Source of the DNA: JAEUIG01 sp046349775
Lineage (GTDB): Bacteria > Planctomycetota > Planctomycetia > Planctomycetales > Planctomycetaceae
Reading direction: 5' to 3'
DNA length: 64,000 nucleotides
Assembly: GCA_046349775.1 (NCBI GenBank)
Contig: JAXMBS010000013.1
Location: forward strand, 1-64,000
Within the stretch, counting starts at the first letter, position 1, and each line of letters begins with the position of its first letter. A program made the translations under genes and the position numbers. Of this stretch, positions 9,764-17,998 are shown piece after piece. The notes under the pieces are model-generated. The model had not been told where the DNA came from. It saw nothing but the letters and a program-made list of their open reading frames with translations, and ran no database searches.

Positions 9764-9880
9764 GCGGGAAGCTTTCGGGAGACGGAAGTCGCGATGTTGA
9801 CGGCGGGTGAAAAAACAGACGCCCAAACTATCCCGGCCGCGAGTGGGACGCAAGTTGTGGGAAGGCGTCTTGGGTCACAG

Positions 9881-9920
9881 GGTGGTCAGAGGTCGGAAGT
9901 CAGAAGTCGGAGGTCAATGT
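9881..9920. repeat. GGTCAGAGGTCGGAAGTCAG word repeat
   Basis: Five degenerate copies of an 8-base word (ggtcagag, ggtcggaa, gtcagaag, tcggaggt) in the 200-base gap before the CPBP protease gene. Confidence 0.65.
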
Positions 9921-10021
9921 GGGGTGTGTGGCGATAGACAAGCTGGCCTGGACGTCTACGATGCGGTGAGATGTTCTGTTGCGAGCACGAAGCCGAAGCT
10001 GGACCCCTCCCCTCACCCCGG

Positions 10022-10077
10022 CCCTCTCCCCCGAATCAAGTAATGCTTGAAACCAACACGGTTCGCGGGGGAGAGGG
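10022..10077. repeat. CCCTCTCCCCCG palindrome with nested hairpins
   Basis: A 12-base arm at 10022-10033 pairs perfectly with 10066-10077. Inside are TCAAG/CTTGA (10036-10050) and AACC/GGTT arms. The purine-rich right arm lies just before the GTG at 10091 and could serve as its ribosome binding site. Similar CCCTCTCCC palindromes are widespread intergenic elements in bacteria. Confidence 0.75.
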
Positions 10078-10090
10078 GGAGAGCGCTGCA

Positions 10091-11164
10091 GTGGCGGAAG
10101 AAATCGTTGAGTCTCTGGAACCGCCGCAAGTCGAAACGGCGGCGGCGACCGACCGATGGGCCGTCACGGAGACGCCGCGGTCGCTGATGCCGGCGGCGCT
10201 GCTGGGGATCGCAGTCCTGCTGGTGTGGCGGTTCGTGGGGGTGCGATTTCTGCGCGAGGGAGAATTGCAGTCGGACTGGCTGCCGCTGCTGCTCGGCGGC
10301 GTGTTGCCGACGCTGTTCATCCTCGTCTATCCGATCTGGATGATCCGCCGCGCGGGCGGACGGGTGATTGGCGGCTGGCCGGGCTGGCAGAGGTTTCTGT
10401 TGGAAGGGGCGATCGCCATCGGCGCACTGATCTGCGTGCAGGTGGTCAACATGCTGGTGGCGATCCTGTATACGCTGCTGTTCCGCGAGTCGCCGGGGAT
10501 CCCGGACCAGTTTCAGGAGCTGGCGGAGAGCGGCAGCCTGCTGGCCCTGACGATCATGGCGGTGATGGCTTGCGTATGGGCGCCGATTTCGGAAGAGCTG
10601 TTCTTCCGCCGGTTCGTGATGCGGGCATTTGCGAGCCGGCTTTCGCTGTGGGCCGCGATTGTGCTGCAGGCGTTCGTGTTTGCGATTCTGCATCACTACG
10701 GGGCGATGCACCTGACGGCGATCTTCGTGCTGGGCCTCGCGATGGGAGGGCTGTATGCGTGGCGGCGGACGATCCTCACGTCGATGATCCTGCACATGCT
10801 GCAGAACACGATGGCGATGACGTTCCTGGGCGCGTTCATGCTGTTCAGTCGCTATGCGCCGATACTGGGCGTGACAGGGGACGGCCAACCGGACGGGTTC
10901 CATATCGTGCAAGTGCAGGAGGGGAGTGCGGCAGCCGCAGCCGGGCTGCAGGCGGGGGACGTGATCACGAAAATCGAGGGCGCGCCGGTGCAGGATCGGA
11001 TGACGTTGCGGCTGATGTACTGGGCTGCGGGACTCGATGGCCGAGCGGAGATGGAGATCCGGCGGAACGGCGAGACGACAGCAATCCGAGTGACACCGCT
11101 CCCTGCGCCGGCCGCCGAGAAGTCGACTCCGGCGGCCCCGCAGCCCCAGGAGCCGGCGGAATGA
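10091..11164 (+). CDS. CPBP intramembrane metalloprotease with C-terminal PDZ domain
   Basis: About 357 residues from the GTG at 10091. I chose this start because the longer frame from 9971 translates the repeat element and because GGGGAG lies seven bases upstream. Several membrane helices lead to the CPBP/Abi motifs: EELFFRR (E168, E169, R173), HH at 201-202 in the next helix and HMLQN (H235, N239). Residues about 268-337 form a PDZ domain (VQEGSAAAAAGLQAGDVITKIEG). The family includes Rce1-like proteases; the PDZ addition suggests substrate recognition. The stop overlaps the next ATG as ATGA, so it is coupled to the methyltransferase. Confidence 0.85.
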   Translation: MAEEIVESLEPPQVETAAATDRWAVTETPRSLMPAALLGIAVLLVWRFVGVRFLREGELQSDWLPLLLGGVLPTLFILVYPIWMIRRAGGRVIGGWPGWQRFLLEGAIAIGALICVQVVNMLVAILYTLLFRESPGIPDQFQELAESGSLLALTIMAVMACVWAPISEELFFRRFVMRAFASRLSLWAAIVLQAFVFAILHHYGAMHLTAIFVLGLAMGGLYAWRRTILTSMILHMLQNTMAMTFLGAFMLFSRYAPILGVTGDGQPDGFHIVQVQEGSAAAAAGLQAGDVITKIEGAPVQDRMTLRLMYWAAGLDGRAEMEIRRNGETTAIRVTPLPAPAAEKSTPAAPQPQEPAE

Positions 11165-12300
11165 CGGACGACCTGGAATCCGATGTCCGGACACCGCGCG
11201 CAGAGCAGTTGCTGATTGAGGCGACGGCCGAGATTGCAGCGGAGCGTGTCCTGTGCACCTCGCTGGGGTGGGGGCAACTGGCGACATCGCTGGCGGCGCA
11301 GTTGCCGTCGGCGCAGGTCGCCTGTCACTTTCTGGATCTGCACCCGTACGAGCAGGCACGGCACATTGCCGGAAACCTGGAGGCGCGCGTCGTGTGGTTG
11401 TGCAGTGCTGATCTGCCTGAGGGACCGTTTGACCTCGCGGCAATTCCAGTGTCGCGGTTCGGCGAGGCGGAACTGACGCGCGACATGCTGCAGGAGGCGT
11501 ACGAGCGACTGACGGAAGAGGGGCTGCTCGTCACGGCCGTCGACAATCGCGACGACAAGTGGCTGCACGAGGAACTGGCGAAGCTGTTCGCAAAGGTCAC
11601 GCGCGAGCCGGGACGATCGGGAGTGGTGTATCGGGCGATTCGGCGCGGTCCGCTGAAGCGCAGGCGGGACTTCCGTTGCGAGTTTGCGTTTCGGGACCAG
11701 GGGCGGCTGGTGAAAGCGGTGAGCCGGCCGGGGGTGTTCAGTCACCGGGAGCTGGACCTGGGAGCGCGGGCGCTGCTGGAGGTGATGGAAGTCAGGGCAG
11801 GGGACCGCGTGGTCGATATGGGATGTGGATCGGGAGTGGTCGGGCTGGCGGCGGCGCTGCGAGCAGAGCGCGTGTTCGTGCAGGGGATCGATTCAAATGC
11901 GCGGGCGGTGGCGTGCATGGCTGAGGGCGCTCGGTTAAATGAGATTTCGTTAATCGGCCGGGACGTGGTGCTGTATGGCCGTCCCGAATGGATGCCGCAG
12001 GAGCAAGATGCCGTTCAGCCGACCGACGGGCCGGTGGTGCGCCTCGACTGCAATGCAGATGGCCGGGTCCCTGAGCCGGGGACGTATGATCTCGTCGTAG
12101 GAAATCCGCCGTACTATTCTCACTACCAGATTGCGGAAATCTTCCTGCAGGCCGCGAAGCGGGCGCTGAAGCCGGGAGGGCGCGTGCACATCGTCACGAA
12201 GAAGGACGACTGGCATCTGGCGCGCATGCCGCAGTTGTTCACGGACGTCAAATCGCGCGAGGTGCGCGGGTACAAAGTTGTCAGTGCCACCGCCCGCTAG
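11161..12300 (+). CDS. RsmC-like class I SAM methyltransferase
   Basis: A 379-residue protein with the two-part build of RsmC, the 16S rRNA G1207 N2-methyltransferase: a degenerate N-terminal methyltransferase-like domain (residues 1-165) and an active C-terminal domain. Motif I is VDMGCGSG at 218-225 and the catalytic NPPY is at 315-318, with LKPGGRVHIVTKKDDW at the end. The ATG at 11161 overlaps the protease stop. RsmC is usual length 340-380. The guanine-N2 target is known for the family; the exact site in this organism is inferred. Confidence 0.85.
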   Translation: MTDDLESDVRTPRAEQLLIEATAEIAAERVLCTSLGWGQLATSLAAQLPSAQVACHFLDLHPYEQARHIAGNLEARVVWLCSADLPEGPFDLAAIPVSRFGEAELTRDMLQEAYERLTEEGLLVTAVDNRDDKWLHEELAKLFAKVTREPGRSGVVYRAIRRGPLKRRRDFRCEFAFRDQGRLVKAVSRPGVFSHRELDLGARALLEVMEVRAGDRVVDMGCGSGVVGLAAALRAERVFVQGIDSNARAVACMAEGARLNEISLIGRDVVLYGRPEWMPQEQDAVQPTDGPVVRLDCNADGRVPEPGTYDLVVGNPPYYSHYQIAEIFLQAAKRALKPGGRVHIVTKKDDWHLARMPQLFTDVKSREVRGYKVVSATAR

Positions 12301-12349
12301 TTTGAGCACAAACCACGCCGGCGGTTTCGCAATTCCATCGAGCACACAT

Positions 12350-12799
12350 ATGCGGGCGGTCGTGCAGCGCGTGAATTCGGCGAGCGTGACAGTCGACGGA
12401 GAGATCGTCGGGCGGATCGCGCACGGTTTTCTCGTGCTGCTCGGCGTCGCGCAGGACGACGAGCAGGCGGACGTGGTTTACACGGCGCAGAAGCTGATTG
12501 GCCTGCGCGTGTTCAAGGACGACGACGGCAAGATGAATCGCGCGCTGCAGGATGTCGGCGGCGCGATGCTGATCGTGAGCCAGTTCACGCTGTATGGCGA
12601 CTGCCGGAAGGGGCGGCGGCCGAGTTTCATCGATGCGGCGCCCCCGGAGAAAGCGGACTCACTCTATCGCCAGGTCGTGGCGGAAGTGCGAGGGCAGGGG
12701 ATCCACGTCGAGACGGGGAAGTTCCAGGCGCAGATGGAAGTCGCGCTGGTCAACGACGGGCCGGTGACGCTGCTGATTGACAGTCGGAAGGGGTTTTGA
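12350..12799 (+). CDS. dtd: D-aminoacyl-tRNA deacylase
   Basis: A 149-residue cytoplasmic enzyme that hydrolyses D-amino acids mischarged onto tRNA. The start MRAVVQRVNSASVTVDG at 12350 is the family N-terminus. The active-site strand SQFTLYGD is at 77-84 and the Gly-cisPro motif NDGPVT at 135-140. Length is exactly that of the family. It starts 49 bases after the methyltransferase and may be in the same transcript. Confidence 0.97.
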   Translation: MRAVVQRVNSASVTVDGEIVGRIAHGFLVLLGVAQDDEQADVVYTAQKLIGLRVFKDDDGKMNRALQDVGGAMLIVSQFTLYGDCRKGRRPSFIDAAPPEKADSLYRQVVAEVRGQGIHVETGKFQAQMEVALVNDGPVTLLIDSRKGF

Positions 12800-12846
12800 G
12801 CGAGGGCCATGCTGTTGTATTGGAAACCTGCCGTTGGTAGTGCGGC

Positions 12847-12870
12847 GCGGTCGGGAGACCGGCCGCGACG
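12847..12870. repeat. CGGTCGGGAGACCGGCCGC palindromic repeat, copy 1
   Basis: gcggtcgggagaccggccgc, with CGGTC/GACCG arms. Near-identical copies occur at 14647-14670 (inside a coding region) and 14833-14856. A REP-like dispersed element. Confidence 0.75.
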
Positions 12871-12897
12871 GCAATTGGGAAAGAGGAGCTGCTTGCC

Positions 12898-13302
12898 ATG
12901 CCCACGATCTTCACACGCATCATCAACGGCGAACTGCCCGGACGGTTTGTCTATCGCGACGACCGCTGCGCGGCGTTCCTGACGATCGCGCCGCTGAAGC
13001 CCGGCCACACGCTGGTTGTGCCCATTGCCGAAGTCGACCATTGGCTGGACCTGGAGCCGCAGCTGGCGGCGCACGTGATGTCCGTCGCGCAGTCCGTCGG
13101 GCAGGCAATACAGCGTACGTGGAAGCCGGAAAAGGTGGGGTTAATGATTGCCGGACTGGAGGTGCCGCACGTGCATGTGCATCTGGTGCCGATCTGGCAC
13201 GTCCATGATCTGGATTTCTCAAAGCAGGATCGGAATCCGGATCCGGCGGCGCTGGACGAGGCGATGCACATGCTCCGCTCGGCGATCGGCTGGAAGCCGT
13301 AG
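12898..13302 (+). CDS. HIT family nucleotide hydrolase/transferase-like protein
   Basis: A 134-residue histidine-triad protein. The triad HVHVHL is at residues 91-96, and the N-terminus IFTRIINGELPGRFVYRDD and KPGHTLVVP are typical of the HINT/HIT branch. Members hydrolyse nucleoside phosphoramidates or dinucleotides; the natural substrate cannot be told from sequence. The C-terminus is slightly longer than HinT. It follows dtd after a 98-base gap that holds the CGGTCGGGAGACCGGCC repeat. Confidence 0.92.
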   Translation: MPTIFTRIINGELPGRFVYRDDRCAAFLTIAPLKPGHTLVVPIAEVDHWLDLEPQLAAHVMSVAQSVGQAIQRTWKPEKVGLMIAGLEVPHVHVHLVPIWHVHDLDFSKQDRNPDPAALDEAMHMLRSAIGWKP

Positions 13303-13344
13303 AGGTCCGACCATCTGTCCTAGTGACGCCGTTTGGAAACTCAC

Positions 13345-13420
13345 TACGGAGTACACTGAGAACACAGAGACTGCGCAGTCATGTCCAGTTTCTCAATGGC
13401 CTCCGTGCGCTCCGTGGTAG
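13345..13420. repeat. CACGGAGNACACNGAG-type inverted repeat
   Basis: ctacggagtacactgagaacacagagactgc on the left faces ggcctccgtgcgctccgtggtag on the right. Each arm is itself a degenerate tandem of a CACGGAG word. It lies between the convergent HIT and Tat-protein genes. Confidence 0.65.
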
Positions 13421-13481
13421 ATTTCCCGCTGTGAGTGTGCCGTCGCTCGCGTTTCGGGCTGGAAGCTTGAGAACGAGGGAG

Positions 13482-14756
13482 TTACGCGTCGGTCCAGCGT
13501 CCGTGAAAGTTGCCGGGGTCGGCCGGCGCCTGATAGCGGATGTTGAGCGCGTCGCCAGTCTTCGCCTGGCCGCCGTCGTGCATCGTGTGCAGCGCGAGGT
13601 CGAGGACCGTGCTGGTGAGGAGCGTGCGCTCGACCGGGTAGGGGGGTCTGCCCGTCGCGAAGAACTTCTCGATGTTGTAGGTCAGCGGATCGAAGAACCG
13701 CGCGCCCGGCGGCTGGGGGAGCACAAACCAGGTGGCGGGAATTTCCTTCGAGCCGGCGATGCGGCCGGCGAAGCTGTTTTCAGAACAGGCTTCGATCAGA
13801 TTCAGCACGGCGCCGCGCGTGCCGTCGGCATACTCGATGAGGATCGCCGAGGGATCGAGGACTTGCTCGCGCGGGTTGCCGTAGTTCCGGCTGGGGTTGC
13901 GGGCGAGGGCTGCCTCGAGCAGATCCCAGCTCCAGCGCCCCTCGTCACCGGCTTTCCACACGGCGTCGCCACGCAGGCCGACGACGGACTTGATGCCGGT
14001 CTCGCCGCCGCGGCGGCGTTCCAACAGGCACTGCAACGTCTCCAGCGCATGGAACAAATAGATCTCCTGCGGGCCGCGGTCGTAACCAAACACGACGAGC
14101 CCTTCGGTGAACGGCGTCTCCAGCGGGGGATCGTATTCCGGACGTCGCCAGACGACCGGCAATGACGAGCCGGCCATCAGGCCAAACTTCATCTCGTGCG
14201 CGGTGCGGACCATCGCGTGCGCGTGTTCGTGGCTGTACGAGAGGTGCTTGTCAATGAACACCGGGACGGATCGTCCGCTCTTCCTGAAGACGTCAACGAC
14301 TTCCTGGAACAGTTCGAACCGCGGGTATTCGATCTGGCCGAAATCGTTCACCGGGTACTCGCCATGCTCAATGATCAGCAGGACGGCGTCGACGTCGAGC
14401 GAGTCCGCGCCGCCGAGGGCCCGGGCGACCGTGGAGCAGAGTTCGATCCCATGCTGCTGGCAGACGCGCGGGCCGAGGTCGTCCGGCGGGGACTGGTGGT
14501 TGAACATCCGCACCAGATCAAATTCCGGCTGGTGGTGTTGGCCTTCGATCGTGTAGCCGTAGATGAACCGGCCGGCAATGTGGTACGCGTGCGAGCGGAG
14601 CCGGTAGATGGAATTGATGGCGGCGACTCGCGGCCGGCGTCGCGTCGCGGTCGGGAGACCGGCCGCAACCGCAGACGTCCAGTCAGGGAGCAGGGCGGCG
14701 GAGGCGCCGGCGAGGGAGGAGTGGAGAAACTGACGGCGCGACGGGTGATTTGTCAT
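13482..14756 (-). CDS. Tat-exported protein of unknown function
   Basis: A 424-residue protein with a twin-arginine motif SRRQFLHSSLAGASAALL at the N-terminus, so probably exported folded. The body (RPRVAAINSIYRLRSHAYHIAGRF) looks like a nucleotide-binding or oxidoreductase-derived fold seen in uncharacterised planctomycete proteins; I do not recognise a catalytic motif. Just after the signal region, AVAAGLPTAT is encoded by the CGGTCGGGAGACCGGCC repeat, so the repeat has entered the coding sequence. The start codon itself lies in a GTCATTTGTCATTGG word repeat at 14750-14781. Confidence 0.75.
   Translation of the reverse strand: MTNHPSRRQFLHSSLAGASAALLPDWTSAVAAGLPTATRRRPRVAAINSIYRLRSHAYHIAGRFIYGYTIEGQHHQPEFDLVRMFNHQSPPDDLGPRVCQQHGIELCSTVARALGGADSLDVDAVLLIIEHGEYPVNDFGQIEYPRFELFQEVVDVFRKSGRSVPVFIDKHLSYSHEHAHAMVRTAHEMKFGLMAGSSLPVVWRRPEYDPPLETPFTEGLVVFGYDRGPQEIYLFHALETLQCLLERRRGGETGIKSVVGLRGDAVWKAGDEGRWSWDLLEAALARNPSRNYGNPREQVLDPSAILIEYADGTRGAVLNLIEACSENSFAGRIAGSKEIPATWFVLPQPPGARFFDPLTYNIEKFFATGRPPYPVERTLLTSTVLDLALHTMHDGGQAKTGDALNIRYQAPADPGNFHGRWTDA
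14647..14670. repeat. CGGTCGGGAGACCGGCCGC repeat inside a coding sequence, copy 2
   Basis: Identical to the copy at 12847 over its first 21 bases. On the minus strand it is translated as part of VAAGLPTAT near the end of the Tat signal region. Confidence 0.8.
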
Positions 14757-14895
14757 TGGTCAATTGTCATTTGTCATTGGGACGGGCGAAGACGGCATAC
14801 GGGGAGGGGAGACCTGCGGTCACCAAGGGCGGCACGGTCGGAAGACCGGCCGCAACAACGTCCCTGAATCCTGACGTCTGAATCCTGAATCCTCC
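14750..14895. repeat. Cluster of three repeat words in the Tat protein / cvpA gap
   Basis: 14750-14781 is a GTCATTGGTCAATTGTCATT word block. 14833-14856 is copy 3 of the CGGTCGGGAGACCGGCCGC palindrome with one change. 14862-14895 is a CTGAATCCTGACGTCTGAATCC word block. No gene is present between 14757 and 15014. Confidence 0.7.
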
Positions 14896-15014
14896 CGCCC
14901 GAAACGCATCTTTACCTGTCTCGCCGATCCCCGCTACACTCCCACCCCGATTTCCGACGCGGCCGAGTTGCGCCGCGACATGCGCCTTTCGCACAAGGAT
15001 GGAGCGGTTGAAGC

Positions 15015-16250
15015 ATGTGGTATGACTGCCTCGCGGTCGCCATTCTGGCGTACACCACGATTCGCGGCGCGATGAAGGGGGTGATCTGGCAGATCGCCGC
15101 CATCGCCGGACTCGTGTGCTGCTTTGTGTTCTCGGAGTCGATCTCGGCGGCCGCCGGGCCGTACGTGAAGCTGGAGCCGCCGCTCAATAACTGGGTGGTG
15201 ATGATCGGCTCGTACCTGCTGTTCTCGCTGGCTGCGTTTTCGATTGCGAAGCTGCTGACGGAGTGGCTGGACAAGATTCATTTCGGCGACTTCAACCGGC
15301 ATCTGGGCGCGATCTTCGGGTTCGTGAAGGGGGTGATCCTGGTCCTGGTGCTGACGTTCTTCCTGGTGACGGTTTCGGAACGGATGCACGAGGTACTGGA
15401 ACATTCGCGGACCGGCCCGATTGCGGCGCTGATCATGTACAAGCTGCATCCGATCATGCCGGAGAGCTTGCACGACAAATTGGCACGTTACATCGATATC
15501 CATAAGCTGGACGACGACGAGTTGCGTGAGAAGTACCAGCGGGACGGGTTGGACAATCACGATCACGGGATCGCGTCGGGCACTTCTGGCACGACCGGCG
15601 ACCTGATCCTGCCGGACGGGGTCCATCCCGACGACGTCCAGGCGGTGCTGTCGCGCGTTCCCAAGGACATGCGCGGCGAGTTTGAGAACCTGCTGATGCG
15701 GTCGCTCGATAAGAGTTCGGCCGGCGACCGGGACGACCTGCTGAAGAGCCTGATCGACGCGTTCAAGAAAGCGGAGAAGTCGAACGACCTGACGTCCCTG
15801 CTGCAGCAGTTGCTGCAACAGCCGCCGGAGCAGCTGGTGGCGACCGCGACAAGTTGGCTCGGAGGCGGCGGCACGGCGGCTTTCTCCACCGATGACCCGT
15901 TTGCGACGCCGGATGCGCAGACCCCGCCGCCCGCGGCCGCCGGCACTCCATCGCGGCGCAATGAACTGATCGCCTCGATCTGCACAGAGTTCTCCCGCTT
16001 CCCGCTGGCTCAGCAACGGATCCGCCAGGACATCGAACAGCAGTTGACCGGGGTGCCGGACGCGGTGGCGGTCTCCGCCCTGGAAGACTGGCAGGCGGAC
16101 CTGATCAATGCCCGGCCGGGGCAGGATCCAGCGGCGGTTCGCGATCCGGATCCGTCAACCAAAGCGGCGACCGCGCTGCGGCAGCGGATCGAGCGCCAGA
16201 CGGCGCGTGGGATCAGCTCTCCGGCAACAACCGAGGAGCGGCTGCAGTGA
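15015..16250 (+). CDS. CvpA family membrane protein with long soluble tail
   Basis: 411 residues. The N-terminal 120 residues have four membrane helices in the CvpA pattern (YDCLAVAILAYTTIRGAMKGVIWQI; LGAIFGFVKGVILVLVL). CvpA is linked to envelope homeostasis and colicin V production in enterics. The remaining 280 residues are soluble, acidic and proline-rich with no recognised domain; this tail is far longer than classical CvpA (about 160 residues). The ATG at 15015 opens directly on the first helix. Confidence 0.8.
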   Translation: MWYDCLAVAILAYTTIRGAMKGVIWQIAAIAGLVCCFVFSESISAAAGPYVKLEPPLNNWVVMIGSYLLFSLAAFSIAKLLTEWLDKIHFGDFNRHLGAIFGFVKGVILVLVLTFFLVTVSERMHEVLEHSRTGPIAALIMYKLHPIMPESLHDKLARYIDIHKLDDDELREKYQRDGLDNHDHGIASGTSGTTGDLILPDGVHPDDVQAVLSRVPKDMRGEFENLLMRSLDKSSAGDRDDLLKSLIDAFKKAEKSNDLTSLLQQLLQQPPEQLVATATSWLGGGGTAAFSTDDPFATPDAQTPPPAAAGTPSRRNELIASICTEFSRFPLAQQRIRQDIEQQLTGVPDAVAVSALEDWQADLINARPGQDPAAVRDPDPSTKAATALRQRIERQTARGISSPATTEERLQ

Positions 16251-16277
16251 GACTAGAGGGCCCGGAGGTCGGAGGCA

Positions 16278-16309
16278 GAGGCCAGAGAAACGAGTTTCTA
16301 TCTGGCCTC
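16278..16309 (+). terminator. Hairpin after the CvpA gene
   Basis: GAGGCCAGA (16278-16286) pairs with TCTGGCCTC (16301-16309), and GAAAC/GTTTC pair inside. It begins 28 bases after the cvpA stop. There is no T-run after it, so it may be a processing or repeat structure and not a true terminator. Confidence 0.45.
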
Positions 16310-16379
16310 ATGAGCTGGACGCCGGACGCCATTTGGGGATCGCAAAATCCGCGATTCACCCGGGAAATCTGAAGACCCA

Positions 16380-16453
16380 ACGTCCGATAATGTCCGTTAT
16401 GTTCAACTCGGCGGGCTTTGGGCTAGCAGAACATAACTGACATTATTGTCATT
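16380..16453. other. Inverted pair of dif-like (XerC/XerD-type) recombination sites
   Basis: Left site: arm ACGTCCGATAA (16380-16390), spacer TGTCCG, arm TTATGTTCAAC (16397-16407). Right site on the minus strand: AATGACAATAA, spacer TGTCAG, TTATGTTCTGC (16453 down to 16426). The 18-base cores (16387-16404 and 16429-16446) match at 17 positions. The right-hand half resembles the XerD arm consensus TTATGTTAAAT and the layout 11-6-11 fits dif. An alternative is the core site of another tyrosine recombinase. Confidence 0.4.
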
Positions 16454-16713
16454 GGCGGGTTTGTCGCTGGGCGGGGAGGTGAGGACCGCACGATCCCGTC
16501 AGGCTCGTCCGTGAGACAGGTCTCTCCGACACGGCCCCGGCGGGATCCTTGGATCTTGCCGGGGGCAACTTGATCCGGCCCGGCCGCTGCGAGACGGCGG
16601 CGGCGGTTGCAGAGCGGCGTCTGAAGACCACAACCATCGATTCGCGAGGGTCGTCCGGCCTCTCCGCCGGCTCGCTCCCCCCCCTCCCCCTGCCTGGGCC
16701 GCGAGCGGGTCGC

Positions 16714-17706
16714 TCAGTGCACCGTGTCGCGCTCCGCTTCGCCGGCGGCGTGTTCTTCAAAGACGCCGTACCGGCGAAACTTTTCGTAGCGCTGCTGCAG
16801 CAACTGCTCGCGCGGAATGCCGGTCAGGCGGCGCAGGGCGGTGACGAGCGACGCCTTGAGCCTGGTCGCCATCTGGCGATGATCGCGGTGGGCCCCGCCG
16901 ACCGGTTCCTGGATGATCTCGTCGACGACTCCGAATTTGTGGAGGTCGGCGGCGGTGAACCGCAGCGACTGTGCGGCGCGATCGGCGTACTTCTGGTGCT
17001 TCCAGAGGATCCCGGCGCAGCCTTCGGGACTGATGACGGAGTAGTACGCGAACTGCAGGATGGCAATGTGATCGCCGATGCCGATGCCGAGCGCCCCGCC
17101 CGACCCCCCTTCCCCGATGATCACACAGACGATGGGAGTCGCGGCCTGGGACATGTCCCGGAGATTGACGGCGATCTGATACGCCTGGCCGCGCTCTTCG
17201 GCCCCGATGCCGGGATATGCGCCGGCCGTGTCGATCAGACAGACGACCGGCAGGCCGAACTTGGCTGCCATTTCGATCTTGGCCAGCGCCTTGCGATAGC
17301 CCTCGGGATGCGCCATGCCGAAATTGTGCAGTTGGCGCTCCTCGAGATTACGTCCCTTCTGCTGGCCGACGAACATCACCTTGATGTCTTCGAGCTTGGC
17401 CAGGCCGGTAAGGATCGCGCGGTCGTCGCGAAACGCCTTGTCGCCGTGCAGCTCGACGAACTCGTCGAACAGCAGCTCGATGTAGTCGAGCGTCTGGGGC
17501 CGGGCCTCGTGGCGGGCGACCTGGACGATCTCCCAGGGAGTGAGGTGTTCGTAGATCTCGCGCTTCATCCGCTGCAGCTCAATCCGCACGTTGCGGATGG
17601 CATCCTGCGCCCCGGGCTGGGGATCACGTTCGGCTTCGAGCGCTTCCAGATGCGATTCCAGCTCGCTGATCTTGCGCTCGAACGGGAGTGGTCTAAGTGG
17701 GGGCAT
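16714..17706 (-). CDS. accA: Acetyl-CoA carboxylase carboxyltransferase subunit alpha
   Basis: 330 residues. With AccD it transfers the carboxyl group from biotin to acetyl-CoA, giving malonyl-CoA for fatty acid synthesis. Family motifs are unbroken: FERKISELESHLEAL, ELHGDKAFRDD, VCLIDTAGAYPGIGAEERGQ and GEGGSGGALGIG. I chose the ATG at 17706 (MPPLRPLPFE), since the 34 extra residues of the longer frame do not match AccA. No accD nearby; accA stands alone upstream of a C-rich, repeat-bearing 3' region. Confidence 0.96.
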   Translation of the reverse strand: MPPLRPLPFERKISELESHLEALEAERDPQPGAQDAIRNVRIELQRMKREIYEHLTPWEIVQVARHEARPQTLDYIELLFDEFVELHGDKAFRDDRAILTGLAKLEDIKVMFVGQQKGRNLEERQLHNFGMAHPEGYRKALAKIEMAAKFGLPVVCLIDTAGAYPGIGAEERGQAYQIAVNLRDMSQAATPIVCVIIGEGGSGGALGIGIGDHIAILQFAYYSVISPEGCAGILWKHQKYADRAAQSLRFTAADLHKFGVVDEIIQEPVGGAHRDHRQMATRLKASLVTALRRLTGIPREQLLQQRYEKFRRYGVFEEHAAGEAERDTVH

Positions 17707-17998
17707 CAATCGACTGAAACGCGACGTCGAATCGGAGTGTGAATGGCGACGGCGCTCGGCAATAGTTCGTGCGAGCGTGGAGATGCGCCGCGGTTCACGT
17801 CGACGCACTCACTCCCCTGCCGGATTTTCTCCCTGGTGGAGAGTTGCTGACGATAGTGGACGGCAGTCGGACACGGAAGGCCCAAGCCAGCGGACGGTCA
17901 ATGGCGGAAGAACCGGGCGCCGCTGCAGTCGAGTCGTGCGTAACGGCATGTCCTGTTCGTCCTGCATGCGACAGGTACGCCATCACCGACGCTGCGGT

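Larger units (their letters stand above)
16251..16713. other. Gene-free stretch with hairpins and dif-like pair
   Basis: Contains, in order, a strong hairpin 3' of cvpA (16278-16309), an inverted pair of dif-like sites (16380-16453), a GC-rich hairpin (about 16534-16566, GCCCCGGC facing GCCGGGGGC) and a C-rich tract before the accA stop. No gene is supported. Confidence 0.65.

Noticed and set aside
9971..10090. Start of the CPBP gene at 9971
   Set aside because: These codons translate the CCCTCTCCC element and the low-complexity leader; a GTG with a ribosome binding site at 10091 fits better.
10156..12300. A single 714-residue protein
   Set aside because: The first 335 residues are the shifted frame of the CPBP protease; the methyltransferase starts at the coupled ATG at 11161.
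16380..16453. Integron attC site
   Set aside because: The hairpin lacks the RYYYAAC and GTTRRRY boxes in the right places, and no integron integrase or cassette array is nearby.
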